Source: Proteus myxofaciens ATCC 19692
GTDB lineage: Bacteria > Pseudomonadota > Gammaproteobacteria > Enterobacterales > Enterobacteriaceae
Assembly: GCF_001654855.1 (NCBI RefSeq)
Contig: NZ_LXEN01000125.1
Span: 1-57,783 of the forward strand
DNA: 57,783 nt
Direction: 5' to 3'
In this document: one piece after another, positions 11,547 to 21,057 of the stretch
How the letters are laid out: each line of letters begins with the position of its first letter
Position numbering within the stretch: the first letter of the stretch is position 1
Notes under the pieces: generated by a model
Database searches by the model: none
The model's input: only the letters and a program-made list of their open reading frames with translations
Told to the model about the DNA's origin: nothing
Program-made: the position numbers and the translations under genes

Positions 11547-11565
11547 AACGCAAAACGCTTGCGTT
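11547..11565 (+). promoter_or_regulatory. Hairpin plus T-rich tract in the cspE leader
   Basis: The perfect 7-base arms AACGCAA and TTGCGTT enclose AACGC and are followed by a T-rich stretch, just upstream of the cspE ribosome-binding site. It looks like a leader hairpin or weak attenuator; cold-shock mRNAs commonly carry structured, regulatory leaders. Function is inferred. Confidence 0.45.
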
Positions 11566-11592
11566 TATTTTCTATTTTTAAAGGTAAACTTG

Positions 11593-11802
11593 ATGTCTAA
11601 ATTAAAAGGTAACGTTAAGTGGTTTAACGAAACTAAAGGTTTTGGTTTTATCACTCCAGAAGATGGCAGTAAAGATGTGTTTGTCCACTTTTCCGCTATT
11701 AGTTCAGAAGGTTTTAAAACACTTGCTGAAGGTCAAAAGGTAGAGTTTGAAGTTACTGACGGCGCGAAAGGGCCATCTGCTGCAAACGTTGTCGCTATCT
11801 AA
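11593..11802 (+). CDS. cspE: Cold shock-like protein CspE (RNA chaperone)
   Basis: This 69-residue single cold-shock domain binds single-stranded RNA and DNA, melts RNA structure and can act as a transcription antiterminator. Both RNA-binding motifs are intact: KGFGFITP (RNP1) and VFVHFSAI (RNP2). The ATG at 11593 is chosen over the preceding TTG at 11590, because it gives the family N-terminus [10 protein letters not shown] and sits behind an AAGGT ribosome-binding site. It is next to crcB, as in E. coli, which supports CspE over CspA/C. Confidence 0.92.
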   Translation: MSKLKGNVKWFNETKGFGFITPEDGSKDVFVHFSAISSEGFKTLAEGQKVEFEVTDGAKGPSAANVVAI

Positions 11803-11827
11803 TTAACGACTTCTTTCAGAAATATAA

Positions 11828-11852
11828 AAGCCCGTTCTATAACGGGTTTTTA
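11828..11852. terminator. Intrinsic terminator between cspE and crcB
   Basis: The arms CCCGTT and AACGGG around CTAT are followed by a T-run on the plus strand and preceded by A-rich sequence, so the element can terminate both cspE and the convergent crcB transcript. Confidence 0.85.
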
Positions 11853-11864
11853 TATTATTGGGAA

Positions 11865-12239
11865 TTACACTTCTCTTAAGATCCAAAATGCAAAGGCAGT
11901 CATAAGAAATGATCCCGCTAAATTAGCGGCCATTGTACCAAAAGCCCAGCCTATTTTCCCTTCTGTCATTAATGCAACAACTTCCACTGAAAAGGTTGAA
12001 AATGTGGTTAATCCACCACAAAAGCCAGTGGTTAGCATAATTTTCCAGATAGGATCAATATTGGGCGCTTTATTAAACCATGCAATACCAAAAGCGATAA
12101 TAAAAGCACCAAGACAGTTAGCAACGAAAGTACCGGTTGCAAAATGAGGGAGTAGAGAGTTTAGGCGGTAGCTTATTAGCCAGCGTAAAACGCTTCCTAA
12201 ACCACCACCTATAAATACAGCTATTGCAATATTAAGCAT
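11865..12239 (-). CDS. crcB: Fluoride channel CrcB (Fluc)
   Basis: CrcB is a small dual-topology inner membrane channel that lets toxic fluoride leave the cell. The 124-residue protein has four hydrophobic segments, with the family motifs [11 protein letters not shown] near the N-terminus and [15 protein letters not shown] around residue 74. It begins 15 bases after lipA and is probably transcribed with it. No fluoride riboswitch was recognised upstream. Confidence 0.93.
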   Translation of the reverse strand: MLNIAIAVFIGGGLGSVLRWLISYRLNSLLPHFATGTFVANCLGAFIIAFGIAWFNKAPNIDPIWKIMLTTGFCGGLTTFSTFSVEVVALMTEGKIGWAFGTMAANLAGSFLMTAFAFWILREV

Positions 12240-12254
12240 ATCAGAGAGTTTATT

Positions 12255-13220
12255 TTATTTAACCTCAATCCCTTGAGCTTGAAGATCTGCGTGATAAGAA
12301 GAGCGTACGAAAGGCCCGCAAGCAGCATGTGTAAAGCCCATAGCAAGTGCTTGTTCTTTCATATATTCAAACTCGTCAGGACTGACATAACGTTGAACAG
12401 GAAGATGATGACGGCTTGGTTGCAGATATTGCCCCAATGTCAACATCGTTACCCCATGTTTGCGCAGATCACGCATTACGTCAATAATTTCTTCGTTAGT
12501 CTCACCTAATCCCACCATTAAACCTGATTTTGTAGGAATATTAGGATGGGCTTCTTTAAAACGCTCTAACAGTGTTAATGACCATTGATAGTTAGCACCA
12601 GGACGAACTTGACGATAAACACGTGGTACGTTTTCTAAGTTATGATTAAAGACATCTGGTGGAGTTTCAGTCAAAATCTCTAATGCCTTATCCATACGCC
12701 CACGAAAGTCAGGAACTAATGTTTCAATGCGAATTGTTGGATTTTTTTCACGAATAGCCGCAATACAATCAGCAAAATGTTGCGCGCCACCATCACGCAG
12801 GTCATCACGGTCTACAGAGGTGATAACAACATAGCGTAAACCCATGTCTTTAATCGTTTGTGCAAGTTTTACTGGTTCATTAGCATCTGGTGCATTAGGA
12901 CGACCATGTGCCACGTCACAAAATGGACAACGACGCGTACAAATTGCGCCTAAGATCATAAATGTCGCTGTTCCGTGGTTAAAGCATTCTGCAAGGTTAG
13001 GACAGGATGCTTCTTCACAGACTGAGTGAAGACCATTTTTACGCATTGCAGCTTTGATACCCTGAATTTTACTTGAATCTGCGGGTAGCTTTATTTTCAT
13101 CCACTCAGGTTTACGTAGCAGTTCTTCACGTTCTGTAACGACGGTTTTAACAGGAATTAATGCCATTTTATCGGCGTCGCGATATTTAACGCCGCGTTCC
13201 ATCTGAATAGGTTTACTCAT
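12255..13220 (-). CDS. lipA: Lipoyl synthase
   Basis: LipA is a radical SAM enzyme that inserts two sulfurs into protein-bound octanoyl groups to make lipoate. The 321-residue protein has both iron-sulfur cluster motifs: the auxiliary one in [12 protein letters not shown] and the radical SAM one in CTRRCPFC. The C-terminal RSSYHAD serine segment is also present. The length equals that of E. coli LipA. It follows lipB with a 101-base gap (measured to the lipB stop), so the two are probably co-transcribed. Confidence 0.97.
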   Translation of the reverse strand: MSKPIQMERGVKYRDADKMALIPVKTVVTEREELLRKPEWMKIKLPADSSKIQGIKAAMRKNGLHSVCEEASCPNLAECFNHGTATFMILGAICTRRCPFCDVAHGRPNAPDANEPVKLAQTIKDMGLRYVVITSVDRDDLRDGGAQHFADCIAAIREKNPTIRIETLVPDFRGRMDKALEILTETPPDVFNHNLENVPRVYRQVRPGANYQWSLTLLERFKEAHPNIPTKSGLMVGLGETNEEIIDVMRDLRKHGVTMLTLGQYLQPSRHHLPVQRYVSPDEFEYMKEQALAMGFTHAACGPFVRSSYHADLQAQGIEVK

Positions 13221-13321
13221 AATTGTGCCAGTTCCAGTTATCTATATTGATTAACACGATGTGATTGAGGTAATCAGGGTTTTAAAAAAAAATGACAAAT
13301 GTTAAAAAAATTATAGCATTT

Positions 13322-13966
13322 TTATTGCTGTGGTTGGAATCCTAGTTGCGTACAAAAATGATTAACTAAGAGAGGTGCAACCTGTTCTGTTGTGCTATTG
13401 GGTACAAAATTAGTAAGTTGGGTCATTTTAAGATCAGAATAACCACATGGATTGATACGCGTAAAGGGTGATAAATCCATATCAATATTTAAGGCTAAGC
13501 CATGAAAAGAGCATCCTTTACGAATACGTAACCCCAATGAACAAATTTTGTCGCCTTTAACATAAACACCGGGTGCATCAGAGCGGGCATAAGCCTCAAC
13601 ATCAAATTCAGCCAGTGTGTCAATAACCGTATTTTCCAGTGCTGTGACTAATTGTCGAACACCAATATGATTGCGTTTTAAGTCGAGTAGAACATACATA
13701 ACTTGCTGACCAGGCCCATGATAAGTCACTTGCCCACCACGATCAGACTGAATAACAGGAATAGGCCCTGTATTTAATAAATGTTCAGCTTTACCTGCTT
13801 GGCCTTGAGTAAAAACTTGTTCATGTTGAACGAGCCAAAGTTCATCAGGTGTATGACTTTCCCGTTTTTCCGTAAACTGATGCATCGAATCAGAAACCGG
13901 TAAATAGGGTTGCATTCCTAATTGGCGAATAATGATTGTTTTGTCTTGCACCGTGAAAATCTTCAT
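13322..13966 (-). CDS. lipB: Octanoyl-ACP:protein N-octanoyltransferase
   Basis: LipB transfers octanoate from acyl carrier protein to lipoyl domains, the step before LipA. Conserved segments are [12 protein letters not shown], the catalytic KICSLGLRI lysine-cysteine region, [10 protein letters not shown] and NPCGY. The start is uncertain. The open frame runs up to a TTG at 14002, but family N-termini begin close to the QDK segment, so the ATG at 13966 (214 residues) or a GTG at 13951 is preferred. No strong ribosome-binding site decides between them. In E. coli ybeD directly precedes lipB; here a large adhesin gene intervenes. Confidence 0.93.
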   Translation of the reverse strand: MKIFTVQDKTIIIRQLGMQPYLPVSDSMHQFTEKRESHTPDELWLVQHEQVFTQGQAGKAEHLLNTGPIPVIQSDRGGQVTYHGPGQQVMYVLLDLKRNHIGVRQLVTALENTVIDTLAEFDVEAYARSDAPGVYVKGDKICSLGLRIRKGCSFHGLALNIDMDLSPFTRINPCGYSDLKMTQLTNFVPNSTTEQVAPLLVNHFCTQLGFQPQQ

Positions 13967-14130
13967 TTGTAGCGTAATTGTAAATAGCAGTATAACTCTC
14001 AAGTAAATGAACTACCAGATTGAGATGATGATTATTGCTTAAGTTTATATTACAGATTTAAAGAGTATGAGGGGAAAATAACATAATTGAGAAAGCGGAA
14101 GATACTAAAATCTATCTATTAAAAGAAAGT

Positions 14131-14168
14131 AAAAGGCCCAATTGCGGTAATTAACCGAAATTAGGCCT
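14131..14168 (-). terminator. Intrinsic terminator of the inverse autotransporter gene
   Basis: On the minus strand a long stem (outer AGGCC/GGCCT, inner CGGTT/AACCG with bulges) is followed by TTTTACTTTC. It lies about 40 bases after the adhesin stop codon. Confidence 0.8.
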
Positions 14169-14208
14169 GCTAGAAATTTTTTTAAATTATGATATTAAGC
14201 GTACTTTG

Positions 14209-17200
14209 TTATAAATCTGTTTTGCATACCGGATCAAACTGATGGAATCCACCGGCATATTGTATAAGTCCATTAGTTAAATTGACATAAGCAACATTAG
14301 AGCCCTCTGTATCAGAAGACCATACTTGGAATACGGCACCACCTTTACCCCATTCTGAGTAAACAGTCCCTACACCACGTTTATTCAGGCCTAAAGTCAG
14401 TAGATTTGCAGGTGTTGTATCAAGTCCATTTTGTTCACATCTTTGCCATGCATAAGGTGCTGCCATTGGTTCTCCACCGTAGAAGGTAAACCAATGCTCA
14501 AGAGTAAATGTATAAGTAAATGCAGTGCCTTTACCTTCAACATTCGGTTTTGCCGTTATTGTTACCGTTTTATTTGCGCTTGTTGGTTTTCCTGATAATT
14601 TCACTTCACCATTATTTTTACCAACGGTAACCCATGATTGATTAGATGACCATGTATAATCGCTCGCTTTAGTGTCATTCTTCATGACAAAATTAAATGT
14701 CACATTACGGTATCCAGTTTTTGGAAAACCTTCATCTAATGCAAACGAATAATTGTTAGAATTGATATATGCAATATCGGTGATAGGTACAACTTTATTC
14801 ACGGTCACAGACGCTGTTGCATTATTCAACACTTGTTGCTGAGCGATAACATAAAACGTTGCAATGCCTTCATTTTTACCTGTAAAGGTTGCCGAATAAA
14901 CTCCTGTATTTTTGTCATAAGTCGTTTTCCCTAATTCGCCATAAGGCGTATTAGCATTTATCGCGATACTAAGATCATTGATATAAACATCCTTACCACT
15001 GTTATCCTTTATTGTGAATTGCAGTATTGACTTATCATTAATATAGATAGAATCTGGAGAGCTAGTCAGTTGATAAATAAAATCATCTTCAGACACCTCT
15101 TTCACGATTACTGTAGTATTAATGGATTCTTCAATATTATTGTTAATGGCAGCATTAAATTTAGCATTACCTGATAATGTACCTGTAAAGGTGGCGATGT
15201 AGGCTTTTTGTGTTTTATCGTAAGTGGTATTCGTTAACTGACCTATATCAGCATCTTGTAAAACGATATTGGCGTCGTTTACCTCTATCGGATTATTTGA
15301 AGCATCTTTAAATGTCAGCGTTAATGTCGATTTTTTGCCAGTATAAATAGTCGAAGGGGACGCTACCAATGTTGCACTGTCATAGATTTTCTCAACAATG
15401 ACATTTGCGTGTATATCATTACGAACGGTTCCATTGATAGATACATTAAATTGTGCTGTACCTTCTGTTGTACCATTAAATGTTGCTTTATAGACTTTCT
15501 CGCTTGTATCAAATGTTGTTTTTCCTAATGTACCCAATTTTGGGGTATTAAGATTAATACTCACATTATCATTATTGATTCTAACAGGATTTCCCGTCTC
15601 ATCAGACAGCGCTAATATTAAGTTAGATGTATTGCCAATTTTGATGGTACTAGGGTTTGGCGTTAATTTAGCGAGAGAATAAGCCTCATTAATTTGTACT
15701 GATGTTTTAGCTTGTCTAACTTTATTATTGATAGTTGCTGAGAATTGGGCTTTACCTACATTGCTACCGGTAAAGATTGCTTTATATACATTATTTTCGC
15801 CATCCCATGTTGTTTCAGATAACGTACCTAATGTTGGCGTTTCTAAAATAATGGTTGCACTGTTTCCTTTTGTTAAATTACCGTCAACATCTTGAATTGA
15901 TAGTGCTATTTCTGATGTGTTATCTACCTTAATGGTGCTAGGTGAAGGTGTTAACTCAGGATGATAAAACGCATCAGGGTTATCTTTAATTACAATAGAT
16001 GTATTAATATTATCTATAGTTTTATTATCTACAGTAGCACTAAATGTTGCAGTGCCCATCGCAGTACCTGTAAAGGTAGCAACAAAACGTTTATTGGTAT
16101 TATCCCATGTTGTCGCGGTTAAATTACCTAGTGTTGGAGTGCTTAATATAATATTCGCATTATCAACGTTGATATTTGTACCACTTGCATCTTTAAAGCT
16201 CAAATAGACATCTGATTGTTTATTTAATGTAATTGGTGACGCTTCTCTATCCATATTGGCAGAAGTAAATAACTCTTCAACCATCACATTAGCAACAATT
16301 TCACTATGAGCTTGGCCATTGATAACAGGAATAAACTCGACATCTCCTACCTTTTTACCCGTGAATATCGCAGAATAAGTCTTCGTGCTGTCATTATAGG
16401 TTGTCGTGCTAAGAGTTCCTGAGGCACTTTTCATAATAATTTGCACATCACTACCTGCATTAATAAGCTTATCATCATGATTTCTTATTTGTAGATTAAG
16501 TGTTGATTGCTGATTAAGACGAATTTTTTCAGGTGTTGCATTTAATGTCGCATTATATCTATCGGTGATAATAACTTGTGCTGTTGTATTACCGTCGTTA
16601 TAACGCTGATTATCGAGATAAACTTCAAAATCTGCGCTACCAATTTGCTTACTGTTGAATATGGCTGTATACGTTTTATCTTTTAGAGTGGTATCACTTA
16701 TTTTACCTAATGATGATGATGCACTTGCTAAACGTATTTCAACTTGTTCTTTAGGTATAAACGGCTTGTTCTGATCATTATAGAATATAGCAGTCAGCTC
16801 AGAGCTATCACCCACTTCAATATTGGTAGGCGTTGCTATTAAGTTACCACCAGTTACGAAGTCATGTTTTAATGGATCAACAATGATTTGCGTCGAAATA
16901 GATTTTTGTCTGACATTATCGATTACTGCATAGAATGTCGCAGTAAATGGACGGTTACGTTCAGTTGGCGTATAAACAACTTGATATTCTCCGGGTTTTA
17001 CCTCTACAACTTCAGAAACTTTCCCGTTAAGTGTATTTTTAATGACAATATCAATAGGAACATCAGGGTGAAATAAATTCCCGTACTGATCTTTGATATC
17101 TAATGTAATATTCGCTTTTCTCCAATCACCATTTGCACTACGTGTATTTTGGTTTTGTTCTGCAGAAGAACCATATAAATGTGTAGGATCGGCATCTATT

Positions 17201-20049
17201 GTGGCACTATTTAAATTGATAACTGGTGCGCTATCAATAATGGCAATATCTACTGATGTAGTTAAAGGAATACCTTCTAGTGTTGCAAAAAATTTAGCTG
17301 TTCCTGTATTTGTTGCATCAAAACCTGCTGTATATTGTGTCGCACTGATTTTTTTAGTGATTGAAAGCGAACCATGAGTAGGATTTTCTTGATAAATCAT
17401 TACGTTATCGTTAGTTAACGGATTCCCCTCTTGGTCAGTCAAGGTCAATGTTAATTGAGCTCTGTGATTACTTTCATTTAAATCTAACTGGGATTTATTT
17501 GTTGCTAATGTTGCTTTAAGATCATTAGCACCTAAAACAACCACTTTTGTTTGTGCATCATTATCTTGTTGACCATGAATATTGACACCAAATAGTGCAG
17601 TTGTTGGCTGCGTTCCCGTATAAGTTGCTTGATAATATCCTGGTTTTCCTGATACTGCCGTTGTATTACTGATTGTTCCTGCTGCGGTATTTAATGTAAT
17701 TTCAACAGGGACATCGGTGACTGGTTTACCTTGGTTATCTTGTAGTTCGGTAGTAATAATGGACGTTTCATTCTGTAAGATTTTTTCAGGGTTAGCATTG
17801 AGCGAAATAATCTTATATTTATCGTTAAGTGAAATAATCGTTGTATCGGCTTTGCTATCAGCATAAGGCACATTGGCAATATAAGGATAGAAGGTGATTT
17901 TACCTAAATTGGTTGCTGTAAAATCAGCAGTATAACTCTTATCTGTTGGATTAAAGGTTGTCTCTGTAATAATCCCATCACCCGTTTGATTATCAATGTT
18001 AACGATTTGAATTTTAGCATTATCTACCGCCATCGGATTATCTGCATCATCTAACACTTTCATGACGAGTTTTGATGTATCACCGACATACATTTGATTA
18101 TTAGCTGTTAATTTAACCGTTTTAAATGTCGAGATTTTTACGGTTTCTTTTGTTTCATTAACAATTTCGTTATTAATTGAAGGTTGAAAAACAGCGTCAC
18201 CAATATCTTTACTTGTAAAGGTTGCGATATATTGTTGCGTTGAATCATCATAAGTTGTTTTCGATATACTCCCTTTCTCGCTATTGATTAAAACGATATT
18301 GGCGTTATCTAGTTTTATTGGTTTGTTATTTTTATCAAAGAATGTCAATCGTAAATCAGTTGAATTCCCTAAAGTAATATCATTTTTATCAGCTTTTAGC
18401 GTTAAATTATCATAACTAGAGATTTGTTTATCTACAGTGACAGTCGTTGAGATATCTTGATGAAGTGTATTGTTAAAATAAGCGTAGAAAATGGCTTTAC
18501 CAGGCGCTGTACTAATAAAATTGGCTTGATAAGCTTTTTCTTTAGCATTGTAATGAGTGTCTGAAAGTACCCCTTGTGTATTGTCTTTCAGAATGATGTT
18601 AGCATCATCTATTTCAATAGGATCGCCAGCACTATTTGTAATATTTAAAGTTACTACTGAAGACGCATCAATACCTATTTTTTGAGGTGAAGCGGCTATC
18701 GTGGCTTTTTCTATCGCACTATCATTTAGTACGACAACTTTAGTGGCTTCTGGTGAAGAGGCTTTACCCTTTTTATCATATGCTGTTGCAATAATATTAT
18801 AGGTATTTAGAGCGCCTTTTTGAGAATTATAGTAAGGAAGGTAGAGTAAATAATTATTCTGGCTTTGCTGAATGACCTTACCTCCATTAGCGATAAAATC
18901 ATTGGCATTTAGGTCGATGTAATCAAGCCCTGCACTAGATTCTATACTAATATTAATTGCTTTTTGTTCATTACTATATCCTTCAATTAAATCAGGCGTT
19001 TTTAAGGATAAGTAAGATTGTTCTTGATATTCAAAAACAATATTGTTGTTTCTATCAACAAAATCATATTTGCTATTTTCAAGTAAACGTAATGCTTTTA
19101 TATTGCTTGAGTCTAATTGTGCTTTAATTGGCGTACCAAATTGGTAATTTAAAGAAATACCAATTTGAGTATCATTATCACCACTTTTACCTAATTTATG
19201 CTGTGCGTTTAAAGTCAATAATGGGAATGGAGTATAATCAAGGCCTGCTGTGACTGCATAAGGATCTTTTGTTAGTTTTGATGTGTTATTAAACAAGTCA
19301 ACATTATCACCATAATATTGCTCGAAATTCGCTTTTAACCCTAACTGAGGATAAGCGGGAAGATAGCTTTGTGTTCTAATATCCCATCCATTAGCAGGAC
19401 GTTCATTATAACCTTTAACAATATCTGAATTTTTCCAACCAGTTAAACGATTATAGTAGTTTGAACTAATTGAAAAATAATCTCGACGGTACTCAAGACC
19501 AAAACCTACTCGACTATTATTACCTGAAAAATCATGGTCGAAATGAGTATTGAAACCAACAAGTTGTGTTTCATCAAATTTACGTATCCCAAAACCTAAA
19601 TTACCTTGGTTCCTATCATAACTACGGTGAAATGCAGTTTGATTAAATAAAAGATAATTCTCATTTTCATATAAAGGAACAATTATTTTAGCTTCTGTAT
19701 TTTTAAGCGTGAAATCTTTATCAACACCTAAGTTTATTTGTGCCTTACCATATTTATTTAACCAATGTTCAATCTCTTGATTCACTTTATTATTTGCTTG
19801 ATTCAATAAATATTGAGAGGCCGCATTTTTACTATTATCACTAGATAAAATAGTTCCTGCTTGGCTTGCTTGTTGTGCTAACCAGCGTTCATTATCGACA
19901 GTTTGTTTTTCGTTTGTTGATGCATAAGCTTGTATTGCTGGAGTTAGGGATAAAGCTACGGGAAATAAAAACTGAGAAAGTATGACTAAGTAAGAAATAG
20001 GTTTTTTCCTACGCAAATTCTCTAAAAAAGTATTATTCATGTTCTTCAC
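14209..20049 (-). CDS. Inverse autotransporter adhesin, intimin/invasin family, with about 13 Ig-like repeats
   Basis: This 1946-residue surface protein starts with an export signal (hydrophobic stretch about 18-43). An inverse autotransporter beta-barrel domain follows at roughly 90-300, with recognisable strands such as LGFGIRKFDETQLVGFNTHFD and VGFGLEYRRDYFS. A linker domain leads to about 13 bacterial Ig-like (invasin-type) repeats of roughly 100 residues, each with an L-x-S-P-x-x-I type start and a YxATFTG-type end. The final domain resembles the C-type-lectin-like tip of intimin/YeeJ/FdeC proteins, with two cysteines (QRC and DPVCKTDL) that could form a disulfide. No LysM module was seen. 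It is a single gene between lipB and ybeD with its own terminator. Adhesion is inferred from the family; the receptor is unknown. Confidence 0.9.
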   Translation of the reverse strand: MKNMNNTFLENLRRKKPISYLVILSQFLFPVALSLTPAIQAYASTNEKQTVDNERWLAQQASQAGTILSSDNSKNAASQYLLNQANNKVNQEIEHWLNKYGKAQINLGVDKDFTLKNTEAKIIVPLYENENYLLFNQTAFHRSYDRNQGNLGFGIRKFDETQLVGFNTHFDHDFSGNNSRVGFGLEYRRDYFSISSNYYNRLTGWKNSDIVKGYNERPANGWDIRTQSYLPAYPQLGLKANFEQYYGDNVDLFNNTSKLTKDPYAVTAGLDYTPFPLLTLNAQHKLGKSGDNDTQIGISLNYQFGTPIKAQLDSSNIKALRLLENSKYDFVDRNNNIVFEYQEQSYLSLKTPDLIEGYSNEQKAINISIESSAGLDYIDLNANDFIANGGKVIQQSQNNYLLYLPYYNSQKGALNTYNIIATAYDKKGKASSPEATKVVVLNDSAIEKATIAASPQKIGIDASSVVTLNITNSAGDPIEIDDANIILKDNTQGVLSDTHYNAKEKAYQANFISTAPGKAIFYAYFNNTLHQDISTTVTVDKQISSYDNLTLKADKNDITLGNSTDLRLTFFDKNNKPIKLDNANIVLINSEKGSISKTTYDDSTQQYIATFTSKDIGDAVFQPSINNEIVNETKETVKISTFKTVKLTANNQMYVGDTSKLVMKVLDDADNPMAVDNAKIQIVNIDNQTGDGIITETTFNPTDKSYTADFTATNLGKITFYPYIANVPYADSKADTTIISLNDKYKIISLNANPEKILQNETSIITTELQDNQGKPVTDVPVEITLNTAAGTISNTTAVSGKPGYYQATYTGTQPTTALFGVNIHGQQDNDAQTKVVVLGANDLKATLATNKSQLDLNESNHRAQLTLTLTDQEGNPLTNDNVMIYQENPTHGSLSITKKISATQYTAGFDATNTGTAKFFATLEGIPLTTSVDIAIIDSAPVINLNSATIDADPTHLYGSSAEQNQNTRSANGDWRKANITLDIKDQYGNLFHPDVPIDIVIKNTLNGKVSEVVEVKPGEYQVVYTPTERNRPFTATFYAVIDNVRQKSISTQIIVDPLKHDFVTGGNLIATPTNIEVGDSSELTAIFYNDQNKPFIPKEQVEIRLASASSSLGKISDTTLKDKTYTAIFNSKQIGSADFEVYLDNQRYNDGNTTAQVIITDRYNATLNATPEKIRLNQQSTLNLQIRNHDDKLINAGSDVQIIMKSASGTLSTTTYNDSTKTYSAIFTGKKVGDVEFIPVINGQAHSEIVANVMVEELFTSANMDREASPITLNKQSDVYLSFKDASGTNINVDNANIILSTPTLGNLTATTWDNTNKRFVATFTGTAMGTATFSATVDNKTIDNINTSIVIKDNPDAFYHPELTPSPSTIKVDNTSEIALSIQDVDGNLTKGNSATIILETPTLGTLSETTWDGENNVYKAIFTGSNVGKAQFSATINNKVRQAKTSVQINEAYSLAKLTPNPSTIKIGNTSNLILALSDETGNPVRINNDNVSINLNTPKLGTLGKTTFDTSEKVYKATFNGTTEGTAQFNVSINGTVRNDIHANVIVEKIYDSATLVASPSTIYTGKKSTLTLTFKDASNNPIEVNDANIVLQDADIGQLTNTTYDKTQKAYIATFTGTLSGNAKFNAAINNNIEESINTTVIVKEVSEDDFIYQLTSSPDSIYINDKSILQFTIKDNSGKDVYINDLSIAINANTPYGELGKTTYDKNTGVYSATFTGKNEGIATFYVIAQQQVLNNATASVTVNKVVPITDIAYINSNNYSFALDEGFPKTGYRNVTFNFVMKNDTKASDYTWSSNQSWVTVGKNNGEVKLSGKPTSANKTVTITAKPNVEGKGTAFTYTFTLEHWFTFYGGEPMAAPYAWQRCEQNGLDTTPANLLTLGLNKRGVGTVYSEWGKGGAVFQVWSSDTEGSNVAYVNLTNGLIQYAGGFHQFDPVCKTDL

Positions 20050-20113
20050 TTAAATAATTAAAGAAAAATAAAGATGAAAAAATAGCAATGCTATAAAACT
20101 GATAGCTATCCAT

Positions 20114-20150
20114 ACGCTAATAGCGAGTATCTTATACTCATTATTAGCGT
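20114..20150. promoter_or_regulatory. Near-perfect 17-base inverted repeat upstream of the adhesin gene
   Basis: The arms ACGCTAATAGCGAGTAT and ATACTCATTATTAGCGT are complementary at 15 of 17 positions and are separated by only CTT. The element lies 65-101 bases before the adhesin start codon and could be an operator or a stable 5'-leader hairpin. No T-run follows. Confidence 0.55.
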
Positions 20151-20521
20151 TGATAATATTATTAATGTTCATTCATTTAGCTTTTGTTTATTTTTTTATT
20201 CATTAGATGTTAACTTTTTAGATTAATGATCTAAAAATAAATTAAGTGAGAGCGTTTTATATTGCTTTATAGTTTTTAATAGATTTATTTAATTGCAACC
20301 AAATATTACAATTATTAAGAGTATATATATATTATAAAATTTTTATTATTATAATTATTTTTTTTAATGAGAAATATCCTTATATAATCAATGTTATAAA
20401 AATATAAATGGACGTTGAGAAAAGAGAAGAATAGGCTTATTTATACTGTGAAGGCGTTATATTTTGTAACAATTAAAAATAATTATTCATCGAGATAAAT
20501 AAAGCGATAGATAATAGTTGG

Positions 20522-20561
20522 TTTAATAAAAAATTACCTCGCTTTTTAGGGCGAGGTAATT
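20522..20561 (-). terminator. Intrinsic terminator of ybeD
   Basis: A perfect 11-base stem, AATTACCTCGC/GCGAGGTAATT, is followed on the minus strand by TTTTATTAAAC. It lies 25 bases beyond the ybeD stop codon and separates ybeD from the adhesin gene. Confidence 0.85.
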
Positions 20562-20585
20562 GAAATAGGTTAAGATGAAATAGAA

Positions 20586-20849
20586 TTATAACACCATGCG
20601 TACCAGCTCAAGTTCACCTAATTCTTTATATAGCGTTTCAACTTGTTCAATATGTGTCGCGTTAATTGTCACAGAGACAGAGTGATAGTTGCCTTTGCTA
20701 CTTGGCTTAACTGACGGAGTATAGTCACCAGGTGCATGACGTTGGATCACTTCAACAACTTGATCAACTAATTCAGGCTTTGCGTGTCCCATGACTTTAT
20801 AAGTAAATGAACAAGGGAATTCTAATAGTTCGTTTAATTTTGTATTCAT
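20586..20849 (-). CDS. ybeD: YbeD family protein (DUF493)
   Basis: This 87-residue cytosolic protein is nearly identical in length and sequence pattern to E. coli YbeD, including [20 protein letters not shown] and [20 protein letters not shown]. The fold of this family is ACT-like and its role is unknown; it is usually linked by position with lipB and lipoate synthesis. The ATG at 20849 is chosen because it has an AAGGA ribosome-binding site and the family N-terminus [12 protein letters not shown]. The open frame continues 11 codons upstream. Confidence 0.93.
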   Translation of the reverse strand: MNTKLNELLEFPCSFTYKVMGHAKPELVDQVVEVIQRHAPGDYTPSVKPSSKGNYHSVSVTINATHIEQVETLYKELGELELVRMVL

Positions 20850-20927
20850 CGTTATTCCTTTTGGCAACAGATGTTGCTTCAATCATCACTCTTTGTGCTT
20901 TAGTTATCTATTGATAGCATGATAGCA

Positions 20928-20962
20928 AAATAAAAACCGCATCCCTTTAGTAAAAGGATGCG
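20928..20962 (-). terminator. Intrinsic terminator of dacA
   Basis: The arms CGCATCC and GGATGCG flank an inner TTT/AAA pairing, and on the minus strand GTTTTTATTTT follows. It lies about 100 bases after the dacA stop codon, ahead of ybeD. Confidence 0.8.
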
Positions 20963-21057
20963 ATATTGGTGATGAGGTTAAATATCAGGATGGTAAATGT
21001 ATATATGCCAATATCTATATGTTAGTTATATATGACCACATTTAGCCATTTCAAGTC

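Larger units (their letters stand above)
20050..20585. other. Leader and promoter region of the adhesin gene
   Basis: No gene is supported in these roughly 535 AT-rich bases. Features are a 37-base near-perfect hairpin at 20114-20150, an adjacent 10-base palindrome GATAGCTATC at 20101-20110, and the ybeD terminator at 20522-20561. The adhesin promoter must lie here, probably between about 20150 and 20520. Confidence 0.5.
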
